Below, one piece after another: positions 54,610 to 64,000 of a DNA stretch of 64,000 bases; the stretch's first letter is position 1; each line of letters starts with the position of its first letter. Below the pieces are notes generated by a model. It was not told the origin of the DNA, searched no databases, and saw only the letters and a program-made list of their open reading frames with translations. Source of the DNA: Oegoconia quadripuncta (taxonomy: Eukaryota; Arthropoda; Insecta; Lepidoptera; Autostichidae); assembly GCA_949316235.1 (NCBI GenBank), contig OX438743.1:38161242-38225241 (forward strand). The letters are read 5' to 3'. The position numbers and the translations under genes are program-made.

Positions 54610-54834
54610 GTCGACTGCTCCGAGCTGCGGAATGCCGGAGCACGACGACGACGGCGACGTGGCAACATTTGCACGGACAAATAAAATTAAAAAACTCTGG
54701 GACACTCTTTTCAGTTAAATTTTACTTCAAGTGACACAGCACAATACGTCAGTTTAATATTGTGAAATTTATAAAAGTTAGTATCAAGAAATTGTTGCTT
54801 CTCTATACCATGGGCCATCGTTGTGATTCATTAG

Positions 54835-54980
54835 GGCCCGTATTAATAAATCGTTCTTGAGATTGAGGTCGCGTCTCGGTCTCAAGACCATTTTTTCTGA
54901 TGCTGTTTTAATATGCAACAGATTCTCAAGCGTCAACTTGAGGCCATGTCAATCTTGAGAACTGTTTATTAATACGGGCC
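54835..54980. mobile_element. Short TIR element, GGCCCGTATTAATAAACC family
   Basis: About 146 bp. Left GGCCCGTATTAATAAATCGT, right complement TTTATTAATACGGGCC. Flanks TAG and TAA are only partly alike. Same size class as 12950-13098. Confidence 0.7.
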
Positions 54981-55091
54981 TAAGTGTGGGGGTCGCAGTG
55001 GTATTGGTAGGGCAGCCAACCGTACTCAAAAATAGAGTATCGTACTCTATTTTATGTAAATGTACTTTATAATCAATAACACATTAGTGTT

Positions 55092-55137
55092 ATAAGTATT
55101 TTAGCGTACTTTATTAAGAGTACCCTAAAATACTTAT
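55092..55137. repeat. Small hairpin
   Basis: ATAAGTATTTTAG and CTAAAATACTTAT form a 13-bp perfect stem with about 19 nt between, in an AT-rich region. Possibly the core of a small TIR element (55010-55140). Confidence 0.4.
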
Positions 55138-55436
55138 GAAAAGATAAATGGGACGTATAAAATACAAAAGTCAAACAAAAAAGACAATTATAAAAACCAA
55201 GGAGTTTGCCACAAAGCAGTCACACATAAAGACACCCTGAGTTATTATGGAGATTGGGACTAGCTATTTTACCTCAAACAAAACACAACATTGCTATTAA
55301 CATCGTTTCTTAGACACACTTACAATTTGATGAAGGTGGTAGCTAGCCAGACAAGCAGTAACATGCAGGTAGGTACTAAACATATATCCCACTGTTGATA
55401 TCTATGTTTTATGACTATTGATATCTATGTTTTATG

Positions 55437-55692
55437 ACGACCTGTTTGGTGTAGTGGTTAGAAACTCTGACTGCTATACCAAAAGGTTGCGGGTTCAAAT
55501 CCCGCTAGGGGCATATGTTTGTATGATGAATATAGACATGTGTTCCCGAGTTATGGATGTTTTTCATTTATATATTTATTTATTTACAAAAAAAATGTAT
55601 TTGTGTAGTATATCAACCATCTGGTACCCACAACACAAGCCTATAGTTGCTTGATGTGGAACTAGATGGCGTTGTATGTATGTACAAGGATA
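55437..55692 (+). mobile_element. Family B tRNA-derived SINE
   Basis: Head CTGTTTGGTGTAGTGGTTAG, B box GGGTTCAAATCCCGCTAG, full body and 3' end GGAACTAGATGGCGTTGTAT. Upstream, a roughly 22-bp phrase (TTGATATCTATGTTTTATGA) is repeated in tandem (55396-55438). Confidence 0.88.
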
Positions 55693-55694
55693 TT

Positions 55695-56236
55695 TATTAT
55701 TTATTTATTTATTTTATTTTTATTGCTATAATTCTTCAAGCGCCACACGTAAGTCACAATGGTGCGACTACGTAATAACTTGGCGAGTGACGGGATGGAG
55801 ATTTTAAATTGCAATCATCTAATAAGAATTCACAATAAAACTTTCTTGCGTACGATAAAAATATAGGCCAAAAGGAGTCTATATAAGTCAACAATTTGGG
55901 TCACGTCATCATTCTTCTCTGAAGACGTGCCCCAGAGTCCGTACGTTAGGCACATCGGCGTAAGTCGAGGAAGTACAGTTGTTCCGCCGGTATAAATAAT
56001 GTGCCCAAGGGACTAGTTGGGAACGCGTGATCCTCAGACCCTTTTATAACCCTTGATGATACCCGCATGTATTTGCGGACCCTTAAAGGACATTATTTAG
56101 ACTTTGTGATTTTTTTGCAAACAACCAATGTACTTGCATATTTCTATTAAAAAATTTAGGTATCACGTGCTTTCTTATAATCGGTTTAGGTAACTCAAGA
56201 CGCAGCAACGATCTGTCAAATTACGTCCAAGGGAAA
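55695..56236. other. No supported gene; mixed composition
   Basis: A GC-richer stretch at 55910-56060 (GAAGACGTGCCCCAGAGTCC) could be a fragment of an LTR or LINE, but no motif decides this. Confidence 0.35.
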
Positions 56237-56420
56237 ATAAGTTTGGTTGGTTGGTTGGTTGGTTAGTGGTAGGGCATTTTAAATGTCCGCCTGGCTAGCT
56301 ACCACCATCTTATCTAAGTCTGCCGCCAAACAGCAATGTTAATAGCATTGTTGTGTTCAATTGTGTGTGTGATTGAGGTCAAGTACCAACCCGTATTGAA
56401 TAAAAAAAAAAAAAAAAAAT
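56237..56420 (+). mobile_element. Family C SINE, partial with internal deletion
   Basis: Starts in (GGTT)n, then GTGGTAGGGCATTTTAAATG, CAGCAATGTTAATAGCATTG, jumping from GTTGTGTTC to GTGTGATTGAGGTCAAGTAC. A18 tail. Confidence 0.8.
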
Positions 56421-56731
56421 CATATGTGGGTGTTGCAAAAAGGGTCAAATAAACGAGTTTTATTCTTAATTCTATTATATCTTAAAGAGAGATGGGTTGT
56501 GTCCCTGAACATGGTAAAGTTACTTCACTGGAACTTAATAGAATCGAAGATTTTGACGGGAAGTGGTGTAGGCGAGCGAATTTTATACCCCGAATCCGAA
56601 TATATAATAAATAAATAAACTTTTATTTGAGACAGTATACAAGTCCATAATTTAAAAATTGTAATTAAATTGACATATTAAACTTAAAATTAAAATTACA
56701 AATGAAATGATTAAAAAGAAATATTGAATTT

Positions 56732-56950
56732 GACGACCGATTGGTGTAGCGGATAGTGACCCTATTAGCGAAACCAACGGTTGCGGGTTCGAATCCCGCG
56801 AGGGGTAACTGTTGAATACGAAAATTTATTCCCGAGTCTTGGATGTTTATATAAATATTTATGTATGTTTATCCGTTATCTAGTATCCATAGCACAAGCT
56901 TTGCTTAGTTTGGGACTAGATGATTGGTGTAAGTGTCCGAAATATTTCAA
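56732..56950 (+). mobile_element. Family A tRNA-derived SINE
   Basis: Intact head and B box (GGGTTCGAATCCCGCGAG), body with a short deletion after GGGGTAA. Typical 3' end. Confidence 0.87.
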
Positions 56951-57170
56951 AAAAAATAATTAAATATTACAATTTACAAAATATCCAACAGGTACATACA
57001 CATTAATCCAACAAAGTTATTTGTTCATACACGCAATCATTCCACATAAAACGTGGTATTTAAAGCTTTATAGGTCAAACTAGAATACCTCTCGTATGAA
57101 GTCGCAGGCACAGCAATACTTCTCTGGGGAGTTAGCCTAGTTATTGGGCACGAGCAGTTATATGTGATAT

Positions 57171-57396
57171 CTAATATTATAAATGCGAAAGTTTGGATGT
57201 TAGTTATGCTCATATTATGTGATATAGGTAGTATACTAGTAGGTGTGAGATTACTTTATTATTAAAATATCCTGGAATAATACATAGGATATGTTTTATC
57301 CCGATATAGAGAGTAGTTCCCACGGGATAAACAAATTAAACATATCCGCGATAAAGTTGTGCATGCAGGCGAAGCCGCGGGCGAAAAGCTAGTAAT
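57171..57396 (+). repeat. Dispersed repeat P, with altered middle
   Basis: CTAATATTATAAATGCGAAA at the start and GCCGCGGGCGAAAAGCTAGT at the end. The central part has been replaced by unrelated sequence (57205-57265). Confidence 0.65.
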
Positions 57397-57460
57397 TTTA
57401 TATTCCATGAAATATTTGTTTTACTTTATCATTAATTGTGTTAATAATAGGGCTATTATC

Positions 57461-57667
57461 GACAACCGATTGGGGTAGTGGATAGTGAACCTGTCAGCGA
57501 AACCAAATCCCGCGACGGGTAAATGTTTGTGTGATGAATACGATCATTTATTCCCGAATCATGGATGTTAATATAAATACTTATGTTTGTTTATCCGTTA
57601 TCTAGTATCCATAGTACAAGCTTTGCTTAAATTGGTGTGAGTGTCCGAAATATTTATTTATTATTAT
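57461..57667 (+). mobile_element. Family A SINE with deleted B-box region
   Basis: Head GACAACCGATTGGGGTAGTG. The sequence jumps from GCGAAACCAA to ATCCCGCGACGGG, removing the B box. The 3' end abuts the LINE fragment at 57668. Confidence 0.83.
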
Positions 57668-57945
57668 AAAATTTCTGACTATCTGGATGATAAGGAAGCA
57701 TGGACGTAGACCGCTCTGCGATATTCAGTCTAATTATACAATACAATACATATAATATAATTGTAACCCAAACTTATTTAAAAGAGCAGCAACCCTTGAG
57801 TTTCTTGCTCGTTCTTCTCTGGGGAATCAGCTTTGTGAATGAGCAATAATGTCAAAAACTTTAATAATAAGATAAAAAATGTGACGTTTTCAATTGATAA
57901 TTTTTATCCTACGAAATAAATATTTTAATGATTTGATTTGATTTA
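57668..57945 (+). mobile_element. 5'-truncated Jockey-like LINE, 3' end only
   Basis: Begins with the last codons of the ORF (plus-strand TCTGACTATCTGGATGATAA encodes SDYLDDK) and continues through the same 3' UTR as the minus-strand LINE at 8 kb (CTTGAGTTTCTTGCTCGTTC, ATGTGACGTTTTCAA, CCTACGAAATAAATATTTT). Tail (TTTGAT)n. Confidence 0.85.
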
Positions 57946-58547
57946 ATGCCAGAAAAATACAGATTCATAGAGATCGACAGCCTGTAGTCCACTACTGGAC
58001 AGAAGCTTCTCCCGTTCCACACTTTCCACGAGACGATTAGCTTGAATAATCACGTTGTACAGGCAAGTTGTCGATCGCAGATTTTTGTGCATCTTCCGCA
58101 CCAATAATGATGCTACCCATCACTGGTGCTATGCTCACGGTCATTTAGACGCACTGGAAGAGACGAGAGTACTCAACTACACGGCCAAGCCCAGACGACT
58201 TGTCCTCAATGTATTGGGTACCCGCGTAGGCTTAGTAGGGTAGGTTAAGTGTTTTCTTTTTACAATAAAACAACAAAATAAATGTATTTCATAGCCATAC
58301 AAAGTACAGTTAAATTGAATTAAGTGGACATGGAATTTTGTGACCACTGTAACCTAGACCTTTGAAGCTCGCGCAGCTGGGATTTAAACTGAATTTCAGA
58401 TACGGGGACAACCATAGGTGCAGAAGAGGATACATACAATGAGCTGTTTACTACGTAGAGATAGATCACACACATGGCGCTAGTAGTTAGTTTAAATTTT
58501 AATGGGTATGTCGAGGTGTAGAACAAGGAGAGTAAGCTGACGACCTT

Positions 58548-58812
58548 GACGACCTGTTTGGTGTAGTGGTTAGAAATTCTGCTGCTATACCAAAAGATCG
58601 CGGGTTCGAATCCCGCTAGGGGCATATGTTTGTATTATGAATACAGACATGTGTTCCCGAGTTATGGATGTTTTTCATTTATATGTGTATTTATTTACAA
58701 AAAAAAAAGTGTTTGTGGAGTTTATCAACCATCTGGTATCTATAATACAAGCCTAGTTGCTTAGTGTGGAACTAGATGGCGCTGTGTGTATGTGCAAAGA
58801 TATTAAATATTT
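58548..58812 (+). mobile_element. Family B tRNA-derived SINE
   Basis: Head CTGTTTGGTGTAGTGGTTAG, B box GGGTTCGAATCCCGCTAG, complete body, 3' end GGAACTAGATGGCGCTGTGT. Minus-strand ORFs ending in an AGFEPAIF-like phrase are artefacts of this SINE. Confidence 0.88.
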
Positions 58813-58814
58813 AA

Positions 58815-60156
58815 GCTCCGGGGAACTGTTTCGTGATGCAGTGAATAGGATATTAGGCAGAGAAATGGATTGTATAGAAGGAAGGATGTGGGAAAAGGAG
58901 CAAAACAATGCTATGAGAAATATCCAACGCAACGATGACAATCACCATCATCATCATCAGCCTATAAAACTCAACTACTGGATATATAAGTCTCTATGAC
59001 ACGATTTGCATGGGAGCATATTCCCTAATTGCCAGCTCAGCAACAATGATGCTGCAGCCCATCAATGATGTATGCTGTTATGCTCACGATCCCTAAAGTC
59101 GTTTTTTACGACACCCACGGGAATAAACGGTTTGGGTTCCACTATGCCGGGACCCACACGGTCAATAACGATACCAATACAACGATAACAAATACCTTAC
59201 CGGTAATCGAACCGATGACTGCGTGGCAGACGCGCAGTGCGATACCAATATACCACGGAGATCATTTTACAATTAATGAATAATCAATCAATCTTGGTCA
59301 ACATCATTCTTGCAATCAGCAGATTAGCCCTCAGACATTCGAATCGGTATTGGAATGGTTCAAATTTCAATTTGTGTTCATGGAAATGCATTCTTAATTT
59401 GAAATTTTAAGTTATCGAATCGAATATAAATTGTCGATCCATTAGAATTCGAGCCCAAGTAAACTAAATTTCACCGTATCGGACCCATATTTGTTTAAAG
59501 GCAGGTCCAGGGCCCAAGACCCAAATATCCTGCACTCGAGTCACGTTTGTCATTCCAAACCGATCTGTCGAGAGGGAGTTTTCACACTCTATAAATTTTC
59601 AGCAATACCGAATAAGAAAATCCGCTGGGTTAGTCTCTATTTCGCGGGGGATTCAACCGAAGACGAATTAGGGCGATTTGCGTGTAAATAAATTCCCGGT
59701 TTGATTTATCTGTCCCTTATTTATAGAAGCGACTGTTAAATATATAATTTATTCCGTCGATTACCTATTTCGGTTCAGAAAGTTTGTATGTTTATGTTAT
59801 TTCTATTTAGGACTACCAACAAGATTGATGCATACCTTTCTAATGCAACAAAAACGCAATTGTACAAAGTGCATGCGTCATCATTAAAAGTAACCACGAT
59901 ATGCAAGTAGCAGTAAACATTAACAATATTAAATTTAAATAATATACGGAAAAAATTAAATGAAACAACTTATTTATTTATTTAAAACAAATTAGTACCT
60001 ACTTTCCAATTATATAGGTACTTGAATTTAAGATTACAATAACAAAATTATATGTATATGTTGTTCCGCTTTTTACACATGAACGATATTTGAATTTAAT
60101 ATATAAATGAATTAGAATGATATAAGTTTTAGAAAATGAATCTATTCTATTATACA
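58815..60156. other. No supported gene
   Basis: Only old repeat fragments (59090-59160). Short ORFs at 59065 and 59491 show no family resemblance. Confidence 0.45.
59090..59160 (+). repeat. Dispersed repeat W fragment
   Basis: CCTAAAGTCGTTTTTTACGA, CACCCACGGGAATAAACGG, ACTATGCCGGGACCCACACG. Confidence 0.45.
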
Positions 60157-60330
60157 GGGTGAAATTTAATTCGTGTAATTCCTGTTTACTGGGGACTCCA
60201 TTCCTGATTATGAACAACTTTCCCCAAGGAACCATAGTCGAATACGATCAAAAAATTTTCGACTACCCATACGACGTAAACCATTCTGAAACCAGCTTTA
60301 GTATGGCAGTCCAACAATTTTCGGCTAAAT
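60157..60330 (+). repeat. Dispersed hairpin-forming repeat, second copy
   Basis: CAGGGTGAAATTTAATTCGT, CCTGATTATGAACAACTTTC, AAGGAACCATAGTCGAATAC. Matches 7087-7150 directly, and its next part matches the reverse complement of 7150-7240. Confidence 0.5.
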
Positions 60331-60627
60331 TAACAAATTATAATTTAAAACGACTTTATTTGCGAAAACCTGACATAGAATGGCTTCTTCCCACCGTTAT
60401 ATAGCTTTATAGACAAGCTTATTGTTTACAAAATAATGTAATTAAGAAGCATCTGTTTGCTCAGGTTTTATTAACGACAGATGAAAACATTATCGCGCTT
60501 AACGGGGCGGATAATTCAAAGTTATACTACTTTGTAAATAAAATATGTTTTTAAAAATCACAAAACGAAACACATTTAACAGTTTGATATAACAGTAGCA
60601 GTACCGTACAGTATCATTGCTGGCTAC

Positions 60628-60712
60628 AGTCTTATCTAAGTCTGCCGCAAAACAGTAATTAACATCAATTGTGATTGAGATCACGTGCTAACCCGTTGTG
60701 CATAAAATATCG
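60628..60712 (+). mobile_element. Family C SINE, 3' remnant
   Basis: CTTATCTAAGTCTGCCGC, then AACATCAATTGTGATTGAGA and CCCGTTGTGCATAAAA, with a large internal deletion. Confidence 0.6.
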
Positions 60713-61262
60713 GTCGAATAGTAACGTTAACGTACCTACAAATGGAGAGAGAAGTTGTTCAGGACATAAACCGGATTCTTCATCTAAGAGAATCGATAGC
60801 AATAGATCCTTTGTTTATAATTGACTTTGCTCGTATGTTGTCGAAGTCATATTTTTTTATAACAATCATTAGGTTCCAGTGAAAATAATCTATCACAATT
60901 TCTTATACCAGGAGCGTTTACAAATTTCTTTAGCACATCCAAAACTTCATGTGCAATGATAATAACTTTTAATTGCCTACACACAGCTCTATCCAATCAA
61001 GATGCCACAGATACAGTCACGCTGTAGAGCGACCACAGGAGTTGCACAAGTTATTGCGGTGTGTGGCCAGCCGCATTATTAATTACTACTATATCACAGA
61101 CTCTGGTCCTATTCCAAGCCGTGGCTGTGCGAAATTCACACTGTGGACACAGGTGTGCATTTAGGTATTTACATATGCAAGGCTTATCCAGTCTATGAAA
61201 TGTAACAACTAAAATTCAAAATAATTCAAGTCTTGTCAAGAAATCTTGATCATTCATTAGTA

Positions 61263-61681
61263 TTACGTCCTTACCTATGAAATTGGCGTTTTGTGTGAAG
61301 AATTTCATAAGACTGTTTTCTCCATACAAACATTTTTGAAATTTTTTTGGGAACGGCAAATCCTAATTTAGCTAAACTTTGTGTGTATTATCGGATAACA
61401 TTACGTTAAATATGGGTAATGTTAATTTTTAAAAGTAACCGCTTTATAAAAGTTTCTGCGACACTAAGAAATAATATGGTAAGGTCATGAAAAGAGCTGT
61501 GTTCAAGTTTTTTTTATTATGTGATTTAGCTCAGACATTAAAAAATATTTCATGTGCAACCTTCAAAATATATTCTATTTTCCAAATAAAAAACAAATTT
61601 GGAAATAGCTATAGAATCGTATGAGTTGGTACATATGATTAACGAAGAAAAAAATCTCCAATTTCATAGGTAAAGACCTAA
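61263..61681. mobile_element. Mariner-type MITE, copy 2
   Basis: 419 bp. Left TTACGTCCTTACCTATGAAA, right complement ending TAGGTAAAGACCTAA. TA on both sides (61261-61262, 61682-61683). Interior is the reverse complement of the 22.1-kb copy plus about 40 bp. No transposase. Confidence 0.82.
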
Positions 61682-62223
61682 TATTTAAATAAACTACATA
61701 TGTGTGTATTGTTTTGTGCCCTTCTTTCACATTCCAACTTACATAGCAGAATCACTTGTTTTTAAGTACTGAGTTCTGAAAAAAGATTCCTAATTGCCTT
61801 TTTCCTCGGGATAAAAAACAATTTCACTCAAAATTTTTGCATTGGTACCCTACCCTTTCTCTCGCAGCTGAAAATCAGTGTCTTAGCGCTATAGGTGAGG
61901 CTCCACACTGAGCGATGGCCCATTTGTGGCACAGATACACATACAACTCTATTATAAGTTGTAACAGTTGTACTTCATTTTTGTTTTTATTTTTTTACTG
62001 TGAAATAAGGCTACATTTCGTAAGAATAACACCGAGCACAATGATTGTTGTGGTCGAATATTTATGTATGCGTTTCCTTAACATGCAAATAAACGCTTTA
62101 TCTATCTATCTATCTAAATAATTTATATAAAACATTTTAAAATTTAAAATACTCCCTGAAGCTTTGCATTAATAACAACATTTACATAACTAAATAAGCT
62201 CTGTCATGATTATGACGATAATA

Positions 62224-63182
62224 TTAGGTCCTTACATATGAAATTGGCGTTTTGTCGTACTGGCCATTTTGATCTCAAATATCTCCTCTTTAGTTAGGAA
62301 TTCCAATTTCAAATTTATACAACTATTTACTCATGGATTGTTTTTCGAAAACCGTAATCCATATGTTTTTTCCATCTTTGGTTTTTTCTTTGAGTCACTC
62401 AGTTTACAAAATGGAAAACTTAAAATTTCGCGTTATTTACGAGTACGAGTTCAGCGGTGGCACCAGTGCTGCAGAAACAGCTCGAAGGATTAATGATGTG
62501 TATGGCGGTGGTGTCGCAAAAGAAAACACAGTGCGTTTTGGTTCCAACGTTTTCGTTCTGGAAATTTCGACCTGCAAAACAAGACCCGTGGGCGGCCGGA
62601 GTCCGAGGTTGATAATGAAAAATTGAAGGCTATTGTGGAAGCATCCGTCGCAAACCACGTCCGTGTTAGCTGCAGGCTGCGGTGTTCGTGACAAAACTGT
62701 TTTAATCCACTTGAAGCAAATTGGGAAGGTGAAAAAGCTTGAAAGTTGGGTCCCTCACGAATTGAGTGGAGCAAATCGACAAACGCTTTTAAATCGAAAA
62801 ACGCTTTAAAAAGGGATTTTAAATCGAATCATTACCTGTGATGAAAAGTTGATCTTGTACGAAACGCTCATCGCAATGGCTGAACCCTGGCGAACCAGCC
62901 AAATCCTGCCCAAAAGATTACCATTTTTTTCGAAATTTGGATAACTTCTTGCAAGGGAAAAAATTCAACTCCGATGGGGCAGTCCAAAGCGCCTTCAAAG
63001 ATTTTATTGATTCCCGTCCGAATGGTTTTTTTAGTAAAGGGATCAATGAACTACCTATGAGATGGCAAAAGTGCATAAATAGAAATGGTACATACTTTGA
63101 TTAAATAAATATATTATATTTTGAAAAAATCGACTTTATGTTACTCCCTTACAAAACGCCAATTTCATAGGTAAGGACCTAA
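62224..63182 (+). mobile_element. Mariner transposon, internally deleted
   Basis: 959 bp between TTAGGTCCTTACATATGAAA and the complement ending GGTAAGGACCTAA, with TA on both sides (62222-62223, 63183-63184). Full-length mariners are about 1.3 kb, so roughly a quarter is missing. Same ends as the MITEs at 22.1 and 61.3 kb. Confidence 0.88.
62411..63110 (+). pseudogene. Mariner transposase remnant (cecropia-like)
   Basis: The ATG at 62411 opens RVIYEYEFSGGTSAAETARR, the N-terminal helix-turn-helix of mariner transposases. Frameshifts follow near 62530 and again near 62640. HLKQIGKVKKLESWVPHEL and ITCDEK (first catalytic Asp) are recognisable in other frames around 62700-62860. Then a deletion near 62920 removes the block with the second Asp (HDN motif). 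The rest, DYHFFRNLDNFLQGKKFNSD to the C-terminal MRWQKCINRNGTYFD, is kept. Subfamily is inferred from similarity in wording to the cecropia group. Dead gene. Confidence 0.85.
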
Positions 63183-63184
63183 TA

Positions 63185-63598
63185 CTTATACTTTGACATT
63201 TTTTCTTACCTACTTCTGCAACGTATTAGACAATATACGTCATCACTTAAAATTTTTGCACCATCACTTGTTTTAAGAAGTTCAAGTGTAAGTAACTCTT
63301 TTTGTAGAGAGCTTCCTGATACAATTCCTGTCATCTCCACATAACTCTACAACAATCTGCTATTATATTCCAAATGCTGTATGTGGTATGTAAGTAGTCT
63401 TCACTGCACTATCGCATTAGGGTAAACCTGTAAAGATAGTTGTAAGTTTGGAAATAAATAAATAAATAAATGTTGTAGATGATCAAAATATTCCATACAT
63501 ACAATATTCCTTTTGAGATTAAACATTTCTTCATAAAGTATAATAATGACCAAATAACTTCCAAAACATAGTCTTCATACAGGTGAAAATTCACTTAC
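63185..63598. other. No feature recognised
   Basis: AT-rich, with an (AAAT)n patch at about 63453-63471. It would be the start of intron 1 if the exon at 63599-63638 is real. Confidence 0.4.
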
Positions 63599-63638
63599 CA
63601 AAGTACATTCCTAAGTGATCCACACGTTCAGCCGCCAT
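63599..63638 (-). CDS. Candidate first coding exon (13 codons)
   Basis: ATG at 63638 in the context TTTTATGGCGG, coding MAAERVDHLGMYF plus one base, then a near-perfect donor G|GTAAGTGA at 63599/63598. Upstream (63640-63780) is the most GC-rich non-repetitive patch of the right end, compatible with a 5' UTR or promoter. The gene would run leftwards through the mariner and MITE region, and no second exon was recognised. The family is unknown. Confidence 0.4.
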
Positions 63639-64000
63639 AAAATTGCCTAGCTACAGCCCTGTCAGCTGTAAGCTGTAACGTGCTAGCTGGATTATGTAAA
63701 CATCTAGCCAGTGGCGGCGTGGCGGGCAGTTACGGACTGTTAAAACTACATCTGCCGCCCGGTGTTTGCTGCGAAAACACAAGCGCTAATACCAACGAGG
63801 GTACACTAAGGAGATTAAACGTAGAGAGGTACAAAATAGTGCTGCTGAAATCTTCATGATATCGTTTATTTATTCACAGGAACGGATTATTGTTATTCTA
63901 CAAAAGTTGTTCATTTATAATATTACGCCACAGATTACACAAACTGAAATCGTATAACGTGTAATTTATTTTATTGACACCTTTAATAAAAAATTAAATT

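Noticed and set aside
58320..58625. 101-codon ORF on the minus strand with an AGFEPAIF-like start
   Set aside because: It is the antisense of a family B SINE head; such ORFs appear with each copy.
1..64000. CRISPR arrays, operons, phage or bacterial genes
   Set aside because: No regular spacer arrays or ribosome-binding-site/ORF organisation; base composition and elements are those of an insect genome.

Overview
The window is eukaryotic, AT-rich and dominated by repeats. It most resembles intergenic and intronic DNA of a moth or butterfly (Lepidoptera). That assignment rests on recognition, not on a search: several tRNA-headed SINE families, a 5S-rRNA-like SINE, Jockey-, RTE- and R1-type LINE remnants, a mariner relic with its MITEs, and short 3' LINE tails ending in AATAAA plus simple repeats. 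There are no operons and no prokaryotic signals. Almost all longer reading frames are pieces of transposable elements.

Layout. 0-8 kb: SINE copies, an inverted repeat split by a SINE, and old dispersed repeats. 8-10.1 kb: a broken, 5'-truncated Jockey-like LINE on the minus strand. 10-23 kb: many SINEs (families A, B and C below), a cluster of related TIR elements near 13 kb, a pentanucleotide array between inverted termini at 14.1 kb, an RTE C-terminal fragment at 18.1 kb and a mariner-type MITE at 22.1 kb. 24-26 kb: a near-perfect fold-back with arms of about 208 bp, joined directly to a Jockey-type RT fragment, then a 291-bp tandem duplication. 28.2-32.6 kb: the best feature of the window, an apparently intact two-ORF non-LTR retrotransposon inserted into a family C SINE with a 6-bp target duplication. 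33-46 kb: repeats, tandem arrays, a long miRNA-like hairpin inside a TIR element (38.2 kb), a 5S-derived SINE (42.3 kb), several MITEs, and a palindromic MITE split by a poly(A) retroposon (44.6-45.3 kb).

Host genes are sparse. Two well-bounded exons on the minus strand (49075-48896 and 47480-47306) join in phase 0 and encode hydrophobic, multi-pass membrane sequence. They look like the middle of one gene, with a 1.4-kb intron full of repeats. Two weaker first-exon candidates on the same strand lie at 54609-54499 and 63638-63599. 53-64 kb holds more SINEs and MITEs, a second truncated copy of the Jockey-like LINE, a mariner-type MITE and an internally deleted mariner.

How the parts relate. 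The LINE at 28.2 kb carries both proteins expected for autonomous movement. The SINEs and MITEs carry none and depend on enzymes from elsewhere. The mariner relic at 62.2 kb and the MITEs at 22.1 and 61.3 kb share the same termini, so they belong to one transposition family. SINE families are labelled A, B, C and D here for convenience; these are not published names.
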